Made by a program: the position numbers and the translations under genes | The notes under the pieces: model-generated | Seen by the model: only the letters and a program-made list of their open reading frames with translations | What the model was told of the DNA's origin: nothing | Database searches by the model: none | Shown: in pieces, positions 32,176 through 40,068 of the stretch | Position numbering within the stretch: position 1 is the stretch's first letter | How the letters are laid out: each line of letters begins with the position of its first letter | Source: Synechococcus sp. SB0668_bin_13 | GTDB lineage: Bacteria > Cyanobacteriota > Cyanobacteriia > PCC-6307 > Cyanobiaceae | Length of the DNA: 40,068 nucleotides | Assembly (NCBI GenBank): GCA_009836025.1 | Contig: VXWH01000052.1 | Span: forward strand, 1-40,068 | Direction: 5' to 3'

Positions 32176-35092
32176 GTGGAGCGGTTCCCTTGCCGCCATG
32201 GACGGACGGCTCTGCGCACCACTGAAGGCGTAGCAGGTCCAGCGACTCCATGGTGTCCTCAGGCAGCCCCAGCAGGTGGATCAATACGGCCCGGTCGAGT
32301 GCCTGGCGAACGTCGTCTCTCCAGGCCTCGTTCGCCGGCAGCAGTTCCTGACCCCTGAAGGCGTCGAATATGGTCCTGGCCCGTTCCAGTTGCCCGCCTG
32401 AGAGACGCCGTGTATCGAGAACCGGCAGGGCCGGAAGCCTTGAAATCGTGAGTGCTGCCCGCCCTTGGTGCTGACGGGATCCAATCCACCAGAAGGCCAT
32501 AAGCCCCAGCGTCGTGTTGGCCCACAGGACGAGGGGGATTTCCCAGGGTTCTTCCTGGCAAAGGAAGTTCGGCCATGCCCGACCGCCTATCGACGGCTCC
32601 GGCGTCATGCAGGCGGCAAGCGGCTGGGAGTTGATGCGGAAGTCGAGGGTGAAATGTAGCCGTGACGACGTATTCCGCCAGGCTGCAACTGCCTGTTGCC
32701 TGTTCCCGGGCCTGACTTCGGCCACACTGTCCGGACCAACGATCAATCGGGTTTCCCGCCGGGCCTCGTGCCTCCACAGGGCAGGGTAGGTTGGGATCGT
32801 ACCGGGGCGAAGCGCCACAATATCGAACGGTCCGCGGGCAACCCCCGCTGTCGTGCCGTTGATATCCCGGTCCAGAAGCCCGCGCCGGCCAAGATCGTCA
32901 AGCCGGCAGATTGGGAGAGACAGTGATTCTGAACGACGGGGAAGCTGCAATTCTCCTCGCGCCAGCCCCGCCGCCACTTCCACTGTTTCAGGCGAACGCA
33001 AGCCAGCACTTCCCATCTCGGCAAACGTGGCCCGGATGTAGCAGCCCAGCCGCTCTCCCGTTCCCACGGAGACGGGACCGAAACGTTCCCCGGCAGAAGG
33101 CAATCGACCCACGGTCCAGGCAATAGCAACGGCCTCAAGAATTGATCGGGGGCGGTGGAAAAGATTAACAAACAGAACATTCCTGTTCGCGTTTTCGTTG
33201 TTACTCTTGTTGTTGTCTTTGCGGTTGGCAACAATCAAGACTTCCGCCATTCCAGTATCGGCGGAAAAGGCGCAATCCGTTGTACCCGTTGCCGCAATGC
33301 TGATGATGGCAACGTCCCTGTAGTGCTCCTCAAGCATTCGCCGTGCGCTGGCCCAGGAAGCTCCTTGCAGAAAGGAGGCCGGGAGCACCAGCGCCAGCAC
33401 GCCGCCGTCACTCTTCAGCTTGACATGGGCGATATCCATGAAATTGGATGCAAGACCGGCATTGCCGTGACCCGCCATTCCCGGCCTGCGGATCCGGTTT
33501 AGCTTGCGCGACATTGCCTTCTGCTCGTCCTCCTTTGTAGCGAAGCCGGCAAAAGAAGGGACGGGAACATTGGCCACCTCGTGATTTGTCGGCCTGGTAA
33601 AGGGGGGATTCATGATGACAAGATCAAATCCGCCGTGGGGAATATCGATGCGTTGGTCATTGCCGCTGCCGCTGCCCCTCAGTCTTTTCTGCCCTGTGCC
33701 AAAGAGAGGTATGGTGGTTTCCTCTCCGATCAGATCAAGAGCCCCCAAGGCCGTAGGGTGGCCGGTATCGGTGGGCTGTTTTCCATAGGGCAGCGTAATA
33801 ATCGAGGTATTGGCAAACGGCACTGTGGGATGGGCGCTGGACAGCACCGAGGCCGTAAGGTGAGTGGCCGCGGGCATGATGTCGGAGCCCACAAGCACCG
33901 CCTCCATCATGGCGGCATGGATCTCTCTATCGTCCCCGGAATGACGTCTGTAACGGGAGAGAACAGCCTGATAGGTTGCATTTAGTAGTGCCCCCGTGCC
34001 ACAGGCAAAGTCGGCAATTCGTAGCGCCTTCACTGCCTCTTTATCCGACCAGTTGGTGTCGAGGCGGGCGACGGCCAGTTCCGCAAGCAACGCAGCAGAG
34101 CTGGGCAGTGTGTAGAATGTGGCCAGGAACTTTCGATCAGAGATAAGACGTTGGAACATACGTCCGCTCAGATCGTGTTGGCTTGTCGTGCCAAGGGCTA
34201 CCAATTCCGAAGACACTGTCGACAGCCGGCTAAGAATATGATACGCTATGCGATCAGGAATAGGTGTAAGCAGAATGATTGCGATTTTGAAAATCGGCCA
34301 GTAATTGACCTTGTTAAGGATACTGTACCAGTGATTCAAAAGGTTAGCTTTGGGGAGTCCTCCGGTTTCGCCGCGCAGGTCGTCGGGTATCTTTATAATG
34401 AAGGATTGATCTCCATTGCCAGTGCCGGCAATTGCCGCCTGGAAAATCATCGCGTTCGCGATGATGGCCATGGCCATTCTTGTCGTTTGAATTCCATCCT
34501 GCTGATGCAATTCATTTGCAATTCTCTCGAGTTGCGCAGGTATGTCAGCGCAGTGGTCACGCAATAGATTGGCAGTCTGAGAGATTACGATCTCCAGGAT
34601 CCCAAGACCCTCGGCAATCCGGTCTTCCGACAACGCCGTCAACTCAATGCAGGCGGCCAGATCATCGATTCCGCCCTGAATCCAACCGCGTTCCGGCCAG
34701 CGGGTCGGATTTTGGTGTTCCCCGGAAAATACACAGAACTCAAGCAGAGAGGCAATGATCGATTGTTCCAGGTCCTGCTGGTTCACTGCCGCCAGACTGT
34801 CGGGTATGCGGAGGGCAATGGACTGCTCAATGCGCCGTCCACTACCTTGCAGCGTCTTGCCCAACCGCGCCCGGGCATCCTCTTCCACTGTGTGCGCCGG
34901 ACTGTATTCGGTTTCTACAGCCACCGGAAGGCCGCCAGGGTGGCGGATCATGATGTCCGGTTTGAGCCCGGCGCCTTCCCGCAATACGCCTGTCTGCTCG
35001 ATCCCGATGCGGTCGTGCCAGCGCGGATGCTTCCTCCTTATGATGCCACCCAACGCGACGTTGAAGGCCGGTTCGGAAACTCTCGGCTTCAT
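32171..35092 (-). CDS. N6-adenine DNA methyltransferase with putative N-terminal nuclease (type IIG-like)
   Basis: The 973-residue protein combines a putative nuclease and a gamma-class adenine methyltransferase. Near the N terminus, PD (45-46) followed by VAVETEY (58-64) resembles a PD-(D/E)xK-type site with ExE. A helical region follows to about 300. The methyltransferase core has TFYTLPSSAALLAELA, motif I DFACGTGALLNATYQ (from 361) and motif IV NPPF (495-498). The last 300 residues probably hold the target-recognition region. The start ATG has a strong Shine-Dalgarno (TAGGAGG, 6 nt before). It may be a single-chain restriction-modification enzyme or a solitary methylase of a defence system; no partner gene is nearby. 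AT-rich patches (about 34150-34560) and its position between DUF3370 and a broken copy of DUF3370 indicate insertion of foreign DNA. Confidence 0.85.
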   Translation of the reverse strand: MKPRVSEPAFNVALGGIIRRKHPRWHDRIGIEQTGVLREGAGLKPDIMIRHPGGLPVAVETEYSPAHTVEEDARARLGKTLQGSGRRIEQSIALRIPDSLAAVNQQDLEQSIIASLLEFCVFSGEHQNPTRWPERGWIQGGIDDLAACIELTALSEDRIAEGLGILEIVISQTANLLRDHCADIPAQLERIANELHQQDGIQTTRMAMAIIANAMIFQAAIAGTGNGDQSFIIKIPDDLRGETGGLPKANLLNHWYSILNKVNYWPIFKIAIILLTPIPDRIAYHILSRLSTVSSELVALGTTSQHDLSGRMFQRLISDRKFLATFYTLPSSAALLAELAVARLDTNWSDKEAVKALRIADFACGTGALLNATYQAVLSRYRRHSGDDREIHAAMMEAVLVGSDIMPAATHLTASVLSSAHPTVPFANTSIITLPYGKQPTDTGHPTALGALDLIGEETTIPLFGTGQKRLRGSGSGNDQRIDIPHGGFDLVIMNPPFTRPTNHEVANVPVPSFAGFATKEDEQKAMSRKLNRIRRPGMAGHGNAGLASNFMDIAHVKLKSDGGVLALVLPASFLQGASWASARRMLEEHYRDVAIISIAATGTTDCAFSADTGMAEVLIVANRKDNNKSNNENANRNVLFVNLFHRPRSILEAVAIAWTVGRLPSAGERFGPVSVGTGERLGCYIRATFAEMGSAGLRSPETVEVAAGLARGELQLPRRSESLSLPICRLDDLGRRGLLDRDINGTTAGVARGPFDIVALRPGTIPTYPALWRHEARRETRLIVGPDSVAEVRPGNRQQAVAAWRNTSSRLHFTLDFRINSQPLAACMTPEPSIGGRAWPNFLCQEEPWEIPLVLWANTTLGLMAFWWIGSRQHQGRAALTISRLPALPVLDTRRLSGGQLERARTIFDAFRGQELLPANEAWRDDVRQALDRAVLIHLLGLPEDTMESLDLLRLQWCAEPSVHGGKGTAPP

Positions 35093-35170
35093 GCGCGTCC
35101 TCCTATGGACATGGCTTCAAGCGAGTCGGTTGACCAGTGTACACAATCCTTATTCATGAAGGAGGCGGAC

Positions 35171-35333
35171 GGCTCCCTCTTGCTGTTGCCCATTCCCACC
35201 AGCCACCTGTATCCCTCTGCGGGTGTTCCATCTGGTGCAGCACCGTGGTCAACCGGGGCCATTGCTGAGCGCCCGCGCCCTGGCTCCGGATCCCCGCGCC
35301 GTATAGACGTGGACGCCTTGATTGCGCCTCTCC
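35171..35333 (+). pseudogene. Scrambled, shortened copy of the DUF3370 gene 3' end
   Basis: Short blocks match the DUF3370 gene in order and on the same strand. TTGCTGTTGCCCATTCCCAC matches about 31305-31325, GTTCCATCTGGTGCAGC matches about 31925-31942, CCTGGCTCCGGATCCC matches about 32077-32092, and GACGCCTTGATTGCGCCTCT matches about 32122-32141. The sequence between blocks has been lost. It ends at the stop codon of dprA, as if the original DUF3370 tail once faced dprA directly. Confidence 0.85.
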
Positions 35334-36428
35334 TTAGCGGATCCGCACCCAGCGCAAGCCCGGCAAGGAGCGTACGGCCCCGTCCAGTTGCAGTTGAAAC
35401 AACTGGGTCAGCAGCAGACCTTGATCCTCCGCCCCCACCTGCTCCTGAAGCTCTTCCAGGGTGCGGGGTTGCCCCAGTTGTTCCAGCAGAAGCCGGGCCA
35501 TGCCGGAGGTGGACGCAGCCTGCCGGTCGGTGACGGTCCCCTTCTGCCGGGACAACAAGGGGCCAGGGCCGAGATCGGAGGAAAGATCATCGCCATGGAG
35601 CAGCACGGCGGCGCCCTGTTGAAGCAGTTGGTTGCTGCCTTCAGCGCTGCTGCGCCCGGCATCCGCCGGCACTGCCCAGAGGGGCACCCCCGCCTCCTGC
35701 GCCCGGCGGGCGGCGATCAGCGCTCCACTGCGGCGGGGACACTCCACCACCACCAGAGCCTGCACAAGACTCACCAACAGCCGGTTACGGGCGGCAAAGT
35801 GCCCCCGCCGCACCGGCTCGCCAGGGGGTTGCTCACTGAACAGCAGGCCGGCCACCCCCACCTGTTGCTGCAAGCTCCGGTTGTCCTGGGGGTAGGCCCG
35901 CTGCAGATGGGTGCCCAATACCCCCACCGGCCGGCCACGGCCGGCCAGGCAGCCGCGGTGGGCGGCGGCATCCACCCCGGCCGCCAGGCCGGAGACCACC
36001 GGCCAGCCCGCCTCCGCCAAGTGACGTCCCAGCCGCTCTGCCCAGGCCAGAGCGTGGTCACTGGCGGTGCGGCTACCGACTACGGCCACGGCCTGCCGAC
36101 GGTTCAAATAGGCCCAGGTGCTCCCCTTCCCCTGCCAGAACAATTGCAGAGGGGGACGGTCCAGTTGCCGCAGCGGCGCAGGAAAGGCGGGATCACTGGG
36201 CGCCAGCCAACGGCGTGGCGGCTGGGGTGGGGGGGTGTCCAGCGCTGCCGTCAGGGCTTGCACCTGGGTTTTGTTGAGGCTGCCCCGCTGTTGCAACACC
36301 GGCAGAGGCACCTGCCCGGCCGCTTCCAGGCTGCCAAAGACCGCCTCCAGGCGCCGCAGGGTGGCCACGCCGAAGCCGTCCATGCTGGCCCACCGGTACC
36401 AGGCCAGACGGCGAGAGCGTAGATTCAT
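35334..36428 (-). CDS. dprA: DNA-processing protein DprA
   Basis: DprA loads RecA onto incoming single-stranded DNA in natural transformation. The 364-residue protein has a short N-terminal helical domain and the Rossmann domain: AVAVVGSRTAS, VVSGLAAGVDAAAHRGCL, SEQPPGEP and GHFAARNRLL. It ends with a winged-helix-like region (LLEQLGQPRTLEELQEQVG). All family motifs are intact, suggesting a functional uptake pathway. It converges with the broken DUF3370 copy. Confidence 0.96.
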   Translation of the reverse strand: MNLRSRRLAWYRWASMDGFGVATLRRLEAVFGSLEAAGQVPLPVLQQRGSLNKTQVQALTAALDTPPPQPPRRWLAPSDPAFPAPLRQLDRPPLQLFWQGKGSTWAYLNRRQAVAVVGSRTASDHALAWAERLGRHLAEAGWPVVSGLAAGVDAAAHRGCLAGRGRPVGVLGTHLQRAYPQDNRSLQQQVGVAGLLFSEQPPGEPVRRGHFAARNRLLVSLVQALVVVECPRRSGALIAARRAQEAGVPLWAVPADAGRSSAEGSNQLLQQGAAVLLHGDDLSSDLGPGPLLSRQKGTVTDRQAASTSGMARLLLEQLGQPRTLEELQEQVGAEDQGLLLTQLFQLQLDGAVRSLPGLRWVRIR

Positions 36429-36567
36429 GCAGTCCCCACAAGGCTGGGCTCAGTCATCCCCCGGTTCACGCTGTTGAAGCGGGAAATACCATTGCAACCA
36501 GGATGCAAACGGGATGAGCCGGCCACCGGCTGCTGGATAATCATGGTCTTGCTTTCGGTCTTGTCCA

Positions 36568-37383
36568 ATGTTTCGGAACATTCTTGTAGCGGACTCCGGC
36601 AAAGGTCACGTGGAGACCATGGTCGGCATGATGCAGAGGGTGCCCAGCTTCGCGGGGGCGCGCTTTACCCTGCTCCACGTGCTGGATGTGCAGGGCAAAA
36701 ATTCCCTGACGGACGGGATGGAAGCGGGCGCCCGACTTCTGGCCCAGGCTGTTGGCGCCATGAAACTGGATCCTGCTACGGTCACCACCGTCCTTCGTCA
36801 AGGGGACATCAAGCAGACGGTGCTGGCGGTGGCGGATGAAATCAACGCAGACCTGATGGTGATGGGCTCACGGGGGGTGGGGCGGTTACAGTCCATCCTG
36901 GTGAACAGCGCCAGCCAGTACGTGTTTCAGTTGTCCAATCGGCCCATGCTGCTGGTGCGGGATGATCTCTATGTGCGCCATCCCAACCGCCTCCTGGTGG
37001 CGGTGGACGGCACAACCATGAGTGACAGCGCCCTGAACCTGGCCTGTGATCTGGCCCGCGGGGTGGACAGCATGACTGTGCGGGTGGTCCATGTGAGCAG
37101 CCAGCGGGGCGGCAGTCAGGTGGCGGAACGCATCCTTGACAAGGCCCGTCTGAGTGCGCGGCGGCTGGGGGTGGATGTGGAGATCGAGGAGCGCAACGGC
37201 AATCCGGCCCAGGAGATCTGTGCTGCCGTTGAGGACAGCAACAGCGACCTGCTGGTTCTGGCCTCGCCGGATCGGCGCCCCACCGTGGCCCGCAACCTGG
37301 TGGACCTGGACAAGCTGCTGGGCTCATCCGTCAGCGATTACGTCCGCGTCAAGGCGCCATGTCCCGTTCTGCTGGTGCGGTAG
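36568..37383 (+). CDS. Tandem universal stress protein
   Basis: This 271-residue cytosolic protein contains two Usp domains, at about 1-132 and 136-271. The first has FRNILVADSGKGH and the ATP-binding-like GSRGVGRLQSILVNSASQYV. The second has NRLLVAVDGTTMSDSALNLA and SPDRRPTVARNLVDLDKLLG followed by a serine pair. The second domain lacks a full G-2x-G-9x-G loop and may not bind ATP. Tandem Usps are common in cyanobacteria; the signal sensed is unknown. Confidence 0.92.
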   Translation: MFRNILVADSGKGHVETMVGMMQRVPSFAGARFTLLHVLDVQGKNSLTDGMEAGARLLAQAVGAMKLDPATVTTVLRQGDIKQTVLAVADEINADLMVMGSRGVGRLQSILVNSASQYVFQLSNRPMLLVRDDLYVRHPNRLLVAVDGTTMSDSALNLACDLARGVDSMTVRVVHVSSQRGGSQVAERILDKARLSARRLGVDVEIEERNGNPAQEICAAVEDSNSDLLVLASPDRRPTVARNLVDLDKLLGSSVSDYVRVKAPCPVLLVR

Positions 37384-37399
37384 GGACCATGTGTTGAGG

Positions 37400-37890
37400 G
37401 CCACCATGGACCACCATTGTTGCTGATGGCACGCCTGCGGTCAGCCGCACCTCTGCCCTCTCCTGCTCGGCAACGACCAACTCCGAATTGCTGCCGCTGG
37501 CATGGAAGGCGAGGGCGGCCGGGCTCATGCTCACATCCCCGTTGTCCGAGGCGATGGCGACGGTCACCGTACCCGTCGGCGCGCTGGCCAGATGGACGGT
37601 GTAGCTCCCCTTCTCCCCCTCGGCCACGGTCAGCGCGGGGGGCGACAACACCAGGCCGGCCGCATGATGATCTCGTCGTTCCGGCGGCACTGTTGTCGGT
37701 GTAGCGCAGGGTGATGTTCGGGGGCAGTGCGGGCGACAGGTTGACCGTCACGTTCGGCGTACCGGCGCTTCCCGCCGCAGTGGACGCGGCGCCGGCAAAC
37801 GTTGCCACCAGCTCATGGGCTGGGCTGAACTCCACTCCCTGACCAGGGTTCAGGACGATGCCAAGCTGCTTCGCGCTGATTGGCCTCCCA
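37400..37890 (-). pseudogene. Decayed Calx-beta/Ig-like repeat protein
   Basis: Two minus-strand frames carry adjacent parts of one protein type. About 37700-37880 encodes FSPAHELVATFAGAAST and GTPNVTVNLSPALPPNITLR. After a frameshift near 37690, about 37420-37640 encodes LTVAEGEKGSYTVHLASAPT, GTVTVAIASDNGDVSMSP and AALAFHASGSN. These are typical of large secreted Calx-beta/Ig-like repeat proteins. No start, signal peptide or intact frame remains, so it is a remnant. Confidence 0.65.
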
Positions 37891-37978
37891 TCATATCCTG
37901 GCCCGGTTCCCGGTTCAGGTGGCTGTACACTGCCCAGATGCAATGCCATAGCCTTGAAGTTGATGTTAATGGTAGGAC

Positions 37979-38185
37979 GTGCTTAAACGACTGGAACAGA
38001 TTTCCGCCATCGTTGTGGCTGTGGGTCTGGCCATGGTGAGTTACTGGTTGTTTTTCAGCTGGGCCGGAGGCGGAGGCGCTCAAAACCGCCACCGCCCCAA
38101 CGCTCAGGCAGCCCGCCACGCACCATTGAGGGGCCCGGCAGTTGATCCGGCCCTGGACGGACAGCGCCCCGATGCCCGGACCTGA
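37979..38185 (+). CDS. Possible small single-span membrane protein
   Basis: This 68-residue frame starts MLKRLEQISAIVVAVGL at a GTG. It has one hydrophobic span (about 8-30) and a low-complexity polar tail. The N-terminal pattern is plausible for a small cyanobacterial membrane protein, but the ribosome binding site (GGTAGGA) is too close to the start and the tail may be non-native. Family unknown. Confidence 0.35.
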   Translation: MLKRLEQISAIVVAVGLAMVSYWLFFSWAGGGGAQNRHRPNAQAARHAPLRGPAVDPALDGQRPDART

Positions 38186-38203
38186 TTGCCCGAGCCTTGA
38201 GCA

Positions 38204-38446
38204 TTAAAGGCCCCCACGGGCTTTGTCCAGCCAGCGGCGGCTACCGGGATCCTCCAATTCGACCACAAAGCGGCGCACGTCGTCTGCCGAGACAGAGAGT
38301 CCCCGCTCAGCAGCCAGGGCCACCAGGCGTTTTACTGTGCCGCCGGGGTCGTTCAGCGCCTGACGGTAGAGGGAGGCCGTGAGCTGCCGATCCTGGCTGA
38401 TGGCGTCATACAACTGGCGGCTGGGGTCCATGGGGTTGACGGCCAA
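38204..38446 (-). CDS. Small Nif11-like protein, function unknown
   Basis: The 80-residue product is helical: SRQLYDAISQDRQLTASLYR, then LVALAAERGLSVSADDVRRF and the end RRWLDKARGGL. The spacing of a first helix, an (A/L)LAxxxGhxVSxxDV segment and a short tail recalls the Nif11 domain found in leader peptides and small proteins of cyanobacteria. There is no double-glycine cleavage site followed by a core peptide, so it is not an obvious RiPP precursor. It lies head to head with the ABC transporter gene. Confidence 0.5.
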   Translation of the reverse strand: MAVNPMDPSRQLYDAISQDRQLTASLYRQALNDPGGTVKRLVALAAERGLSVSADDVRRFVVELEDPGSRRWLDKARGGL

Positions 38447-38490
38447 ATGATGGAGAGCCTAGGTTACATCCTACTTCGACACGTGCCGCA

Positions 38491-39609
38491 ATGGATCAAC
38501 CCAACCCCTCCTTGTCCGGGGTTAAAAGGGTGGTTCAGCCAAGCCGGCAGCGGTTGCAGGTGGAAGGGCTGTGGCACCGGTTTGGAGGCAACGGGGCGCC
38601 ATGGGTTCTGGAAGAGATTGACTTGCAACTCCAGGAGCGGGAACTGGTGGGTCTCCTTGGCCCATCCGGCTGCGGTAAAACCAGCCTGCTACGACTCATT
38701 ATTGGATTTGACCGTCCCTGTCGGGGACGGGTTCTGCTGGATGGACAGGAGGTGTCCAGCCCCACATGGCTGCGACCACCGGAGCGGCGCAACATTGGCA
38801 TGGTGTTTCAAGACGATGCCCTGTTTCCCCATCTCTCCGTTTGGGACAACGCCTGCTTTGGCATGGGACCGGGCCGGGATCGCAGCCGGGCAAGCTGGCT
38901 GTTGGAGTTGGTGGGCCTGGCGGGGCTTGAGGAGCGCTATCCCCATGAACTGTCCGGCGGCCAGCGGCAGCGCCTGGCCCTGGCCCGCGCCCTGGCGCCC
39001 GCCCCCTCCCTGGTGCTACTGGATGAACCCTTCAGCAATCTGGACGTGGAGGTGCGGCTGCATCTGCGCAGTGAACTCCCCGGTGTGCTGGCCTGCTGTG
39101 GCGCCACCGGTTTGATGGTGACCCATGATCCTGAGGAAGCGCTGGCCATCTGTGATCGTGTCGCCGTGCTCAACGGGGGGCACCTGGAGCAGTGTGCCCA
39201 GCCGCGGCAACTGGTGGAGGCCCCCACCACGGGGTTTGTGGCCAGCTTTGTGCTGCAAGCCAACCTGTTGCCGGCCCAACGGGTGGATGAGCAGACCGTG
39301 AGCACGCCTCTGGGAATGCTGCGCTGTCGATCAAGCGGCACGGCCATTGACCCGATTGCGCCATTGCAGGTGTTGGTGCGACCAGAGCAGTTGCAACTCC
39401 AGGCTGATGCCCAAGGTCCGGCCAGCGTCAGTTGTCGGGAATTCCTCGGTCGGACGTGGCTGTACCGCATCCAGTTGGACCACCTTACCCTCAAGCTTCG
39501 TCAGCCTCTGAGCAATGCCTTGACCCTGCATCAGCGCTGTGTGGTCGGCATTGATCCAGCCGCCGAATTACTCCTTTACCCCCAGAGGCTCCCCCTGGTC
39601 CTGGTCTGA
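38491..39609 (+). CDS. futC: ABC transporter ATPase, iron(III) FutC-like
   Basis: The 372-residue protein is an ABC-type ATPase of the CysA/PotA/FbpC class with a C-terminal TOBE-like regulatory domain. Walker A is GPSGCGKTS (57-65), the Q-loop is GMVFQDDALFPHLSV, the signature is LSGGQ (154-158), Walker B is LVLLDEPFSNLD and the switch His is in MVTHDPEEA. In marine picocyanobacteria the closest such gene is usually futC, energising ferric iron uptake. No permease or binding protein is adjacent, so the substrate is inferred. Confidence 0.85.
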   Translation: MDQPNPSLSGVKRVVQPSRQRLQVEGLWHRFGGNGAPWVLEEIDLQLQERELVGLLGPSGCGKTSLLRLIIGFDRPCRGRVLLDGQEVSSPTWLRPPERRNIGMVFQDDALFPHLSVWDNACFGMGPGRDRSRASWLLELVGLAGLEERYPHELSGGQRQRLALARALAPAPSLVLLDEPFSNLDVEVRLHLRSELPGVLACCGATGLMVTHDPEEALAICDRVAVLNGGHLEQCAQPRQLVEAPTTGFVASFVLQANLLPAQRVDEQTVSTPLGMLRCRSSGTAIDPIAPLQVLVRPEQLQLQADAQGPASVSCREFLGRTWLYRIQLDHLTLKLRQPLSNALTLHQRCVVGIDPAAELLLYPQRLPLVLV

Positions 39610-39740
39610 AGACTCCACAGGAAATTGATTGGGGGAATTTCATAGCCCTGTTGAATAACCAGGTCATAAAGACTGTTCCGGGTCAGCTTCGTTATTACTC
39701 GCAAACATTTGAGCGTCTGCAAAGAAAAAGAAGCGGACAT
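39576..39740 (-). CDS. Possible small AlpA-like protein
   Basis: This 54-residue frame starts with an ATG preceded by AAGGTG at a good distance. It contains VITKLTRNSLYDLVIQQGYE followed by IPPINF, resembling the helix-turn-helix of AlpA/excisionase-type regulators (hS.xTxYxLhxxGxhPxP). The last 34 nt overlap futC on the other strand. The similarity is by eye only, and the region may be decayed foreign DNA. Confidence 0.3.
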   Translation of the reverse strand: MSASFSLQTLKCLRVITKLTRNSLYDLVIQQGYEIPPINFLWSLQTRTRGSLWG

Positions 39741-39758
39741 GAGTTTCACCTTATCTAT

Positions 39759-39941
39759 TTATCTGTAAAATCGGATCACCGCTAAAGGAGATGCCTCTAT
39801 ACTGCTGGACCAACTCTGTGGGATACCATGGTAATCACAAATGCCATCGCCATTATCATCAACTACACCATGGGCATCGAGAAGAGCATTGGCGCCAGCA
39901 ATATCCTGTATCAAGCAAATGACATTTGCTGTTGAGGCATA
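39759..39941 (-). pseudogene. Open frame with a calcium-site-like motif, no start codon
   Basis: A 60-codon frame closed upstream by TAG encodes IQDIAGANALLDAHG and VVDDNGDGICDYHG. The DDNGDGICD segment looks like a calcium-binding or thrombospondin-3-like repeat. No ATG is present and the frame breaks upstream, so it is probably a fragment. The remainder of 39610-40068 is AT-richer, with nothing else I can support. Confidence 0.3.
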
Positions 39942-40068
39942 CTAAGGCATCCTGAATTCGGCAGCCAGCGCCGTGGGCTGCCCAGTACTTCCAACTCCAG
40001 TTATGGATAAGGGGGAAAAGTCGCGGCAGCGGGAACCCATCCATCAGCCGGACGTCCAGCAGGCCCCA

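Noticed and set aside
30562-32199. 545-codon minus-strand frame opposite the DUF3370 gene
   Set aside because: Antisense of a recognisable family protein; composition is Gln/Gly/His-rich without motifs.
39791-39922. His-rich 43-codon plus-strand frame with AGGAG before ATG
   Set aside because: The Shine-Dalgarno touches the start codon and the frame is antisense to a more protein-like minus-strand frame.
1-40068. Search for tRNA, rRNA, insertion sequences and cas genes
   Set aside because: No cloverleaf-like tRNA, rRNA segment, transposase or Cas protein could be recognised by eye anywhere in the window.

Overview
The window looks like the chromosome of a GC-rich marine picocyanobacterium (Synechococcus/Prochlorococcus lineage). 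The markers are petG, chlG, a PetP-type cytochrome b6f subunit, cytochrome cM, a GuaB3-type IMP dehydrogenase, the DUF3370 and DUF2214 families, and a transaldolase with a C-terminal EF-hand pair. The Calx-beta/Ig-like protein remnants, the long CRISPR array, the restriction-modification gene and the surface-lipoprotein export cassette would suit a sponge-associated lineage such as 'Candidatus Synechococcus spongiarum'. That species-level placement is inference from gene content only.

Layout. 1-915: no supportable gene. 916-4747 (+): compact housekeeping cluster guaB3, trxA, LOG-family gene, hisH, rsmD, meeting petG (-) at overlapping stop codons. 4977-8738 (+): three-gene cassette of a surface lipoprotein with a TbpB-like barrel, a Slam/DUF560 outer-membrane translocon and a secreted DUF1036 protein, which is a predicted type XI secretion module. 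8768-17412: queA, an alkyltransferase-like protein, rsmB, a class A penicillin-binding protein, chlG-petP, hisF, ubiE/menG, a small unknown gene and DUF2214. 17413-17994: gene remnants. 17995-20490: transaldolase, frr, pyrH. 20617-22531: CRISPR array of 31 I-E-like repeats with no cas genes in the window. 22553-27578: two-domain phosphoglycerate-mutase-family protein, a degenerate dihydroorotase, lepB and a catalytic-type dihydroorotase. 27596-32157: PPOX flavoprotein, cytM, trmJ-like, beta-lactamase-like hydrolase, DUF3370. 32171-35092 (-): large N6-adenine methyltransferase with a putative N-terminal nuclease, followed by a scrambled, shortened copy of the DUF3370 gene tail. 35334-39609: dprA, tandem Usp, decayed Calx-beta/Ig-like gene, two small genes and a futC-like iron ABC ATPase. 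39610-40068: AT-richer, with one possible small gene and a decayed frame.

How the parts fit. The core genes belong to nucleotide metabolism (guaB3, pyrH, pyrC), histidine synthesis (hisH, hisF), photosynthetic electron transport (petG, petP, cytM, chlG), envelope growth (PBP1A, lepB) and RNA modification (rsmD, rsmB, queA, trmJ). Accessory modules are inserted between them. The most notable is the Slam cassette (4977-8738): its lipoprotein carries an in-frame 15-nt tandem repeat in the tether, and its translocon gene carries a 10-G homopolymer, so both tether length and export may vary. Other notable points are the CRISPR array, in which base 29 of the repeat varies and two spacers encode pentapeptide-repeat sequence, and the restriction-modification gene with its insertion scar.
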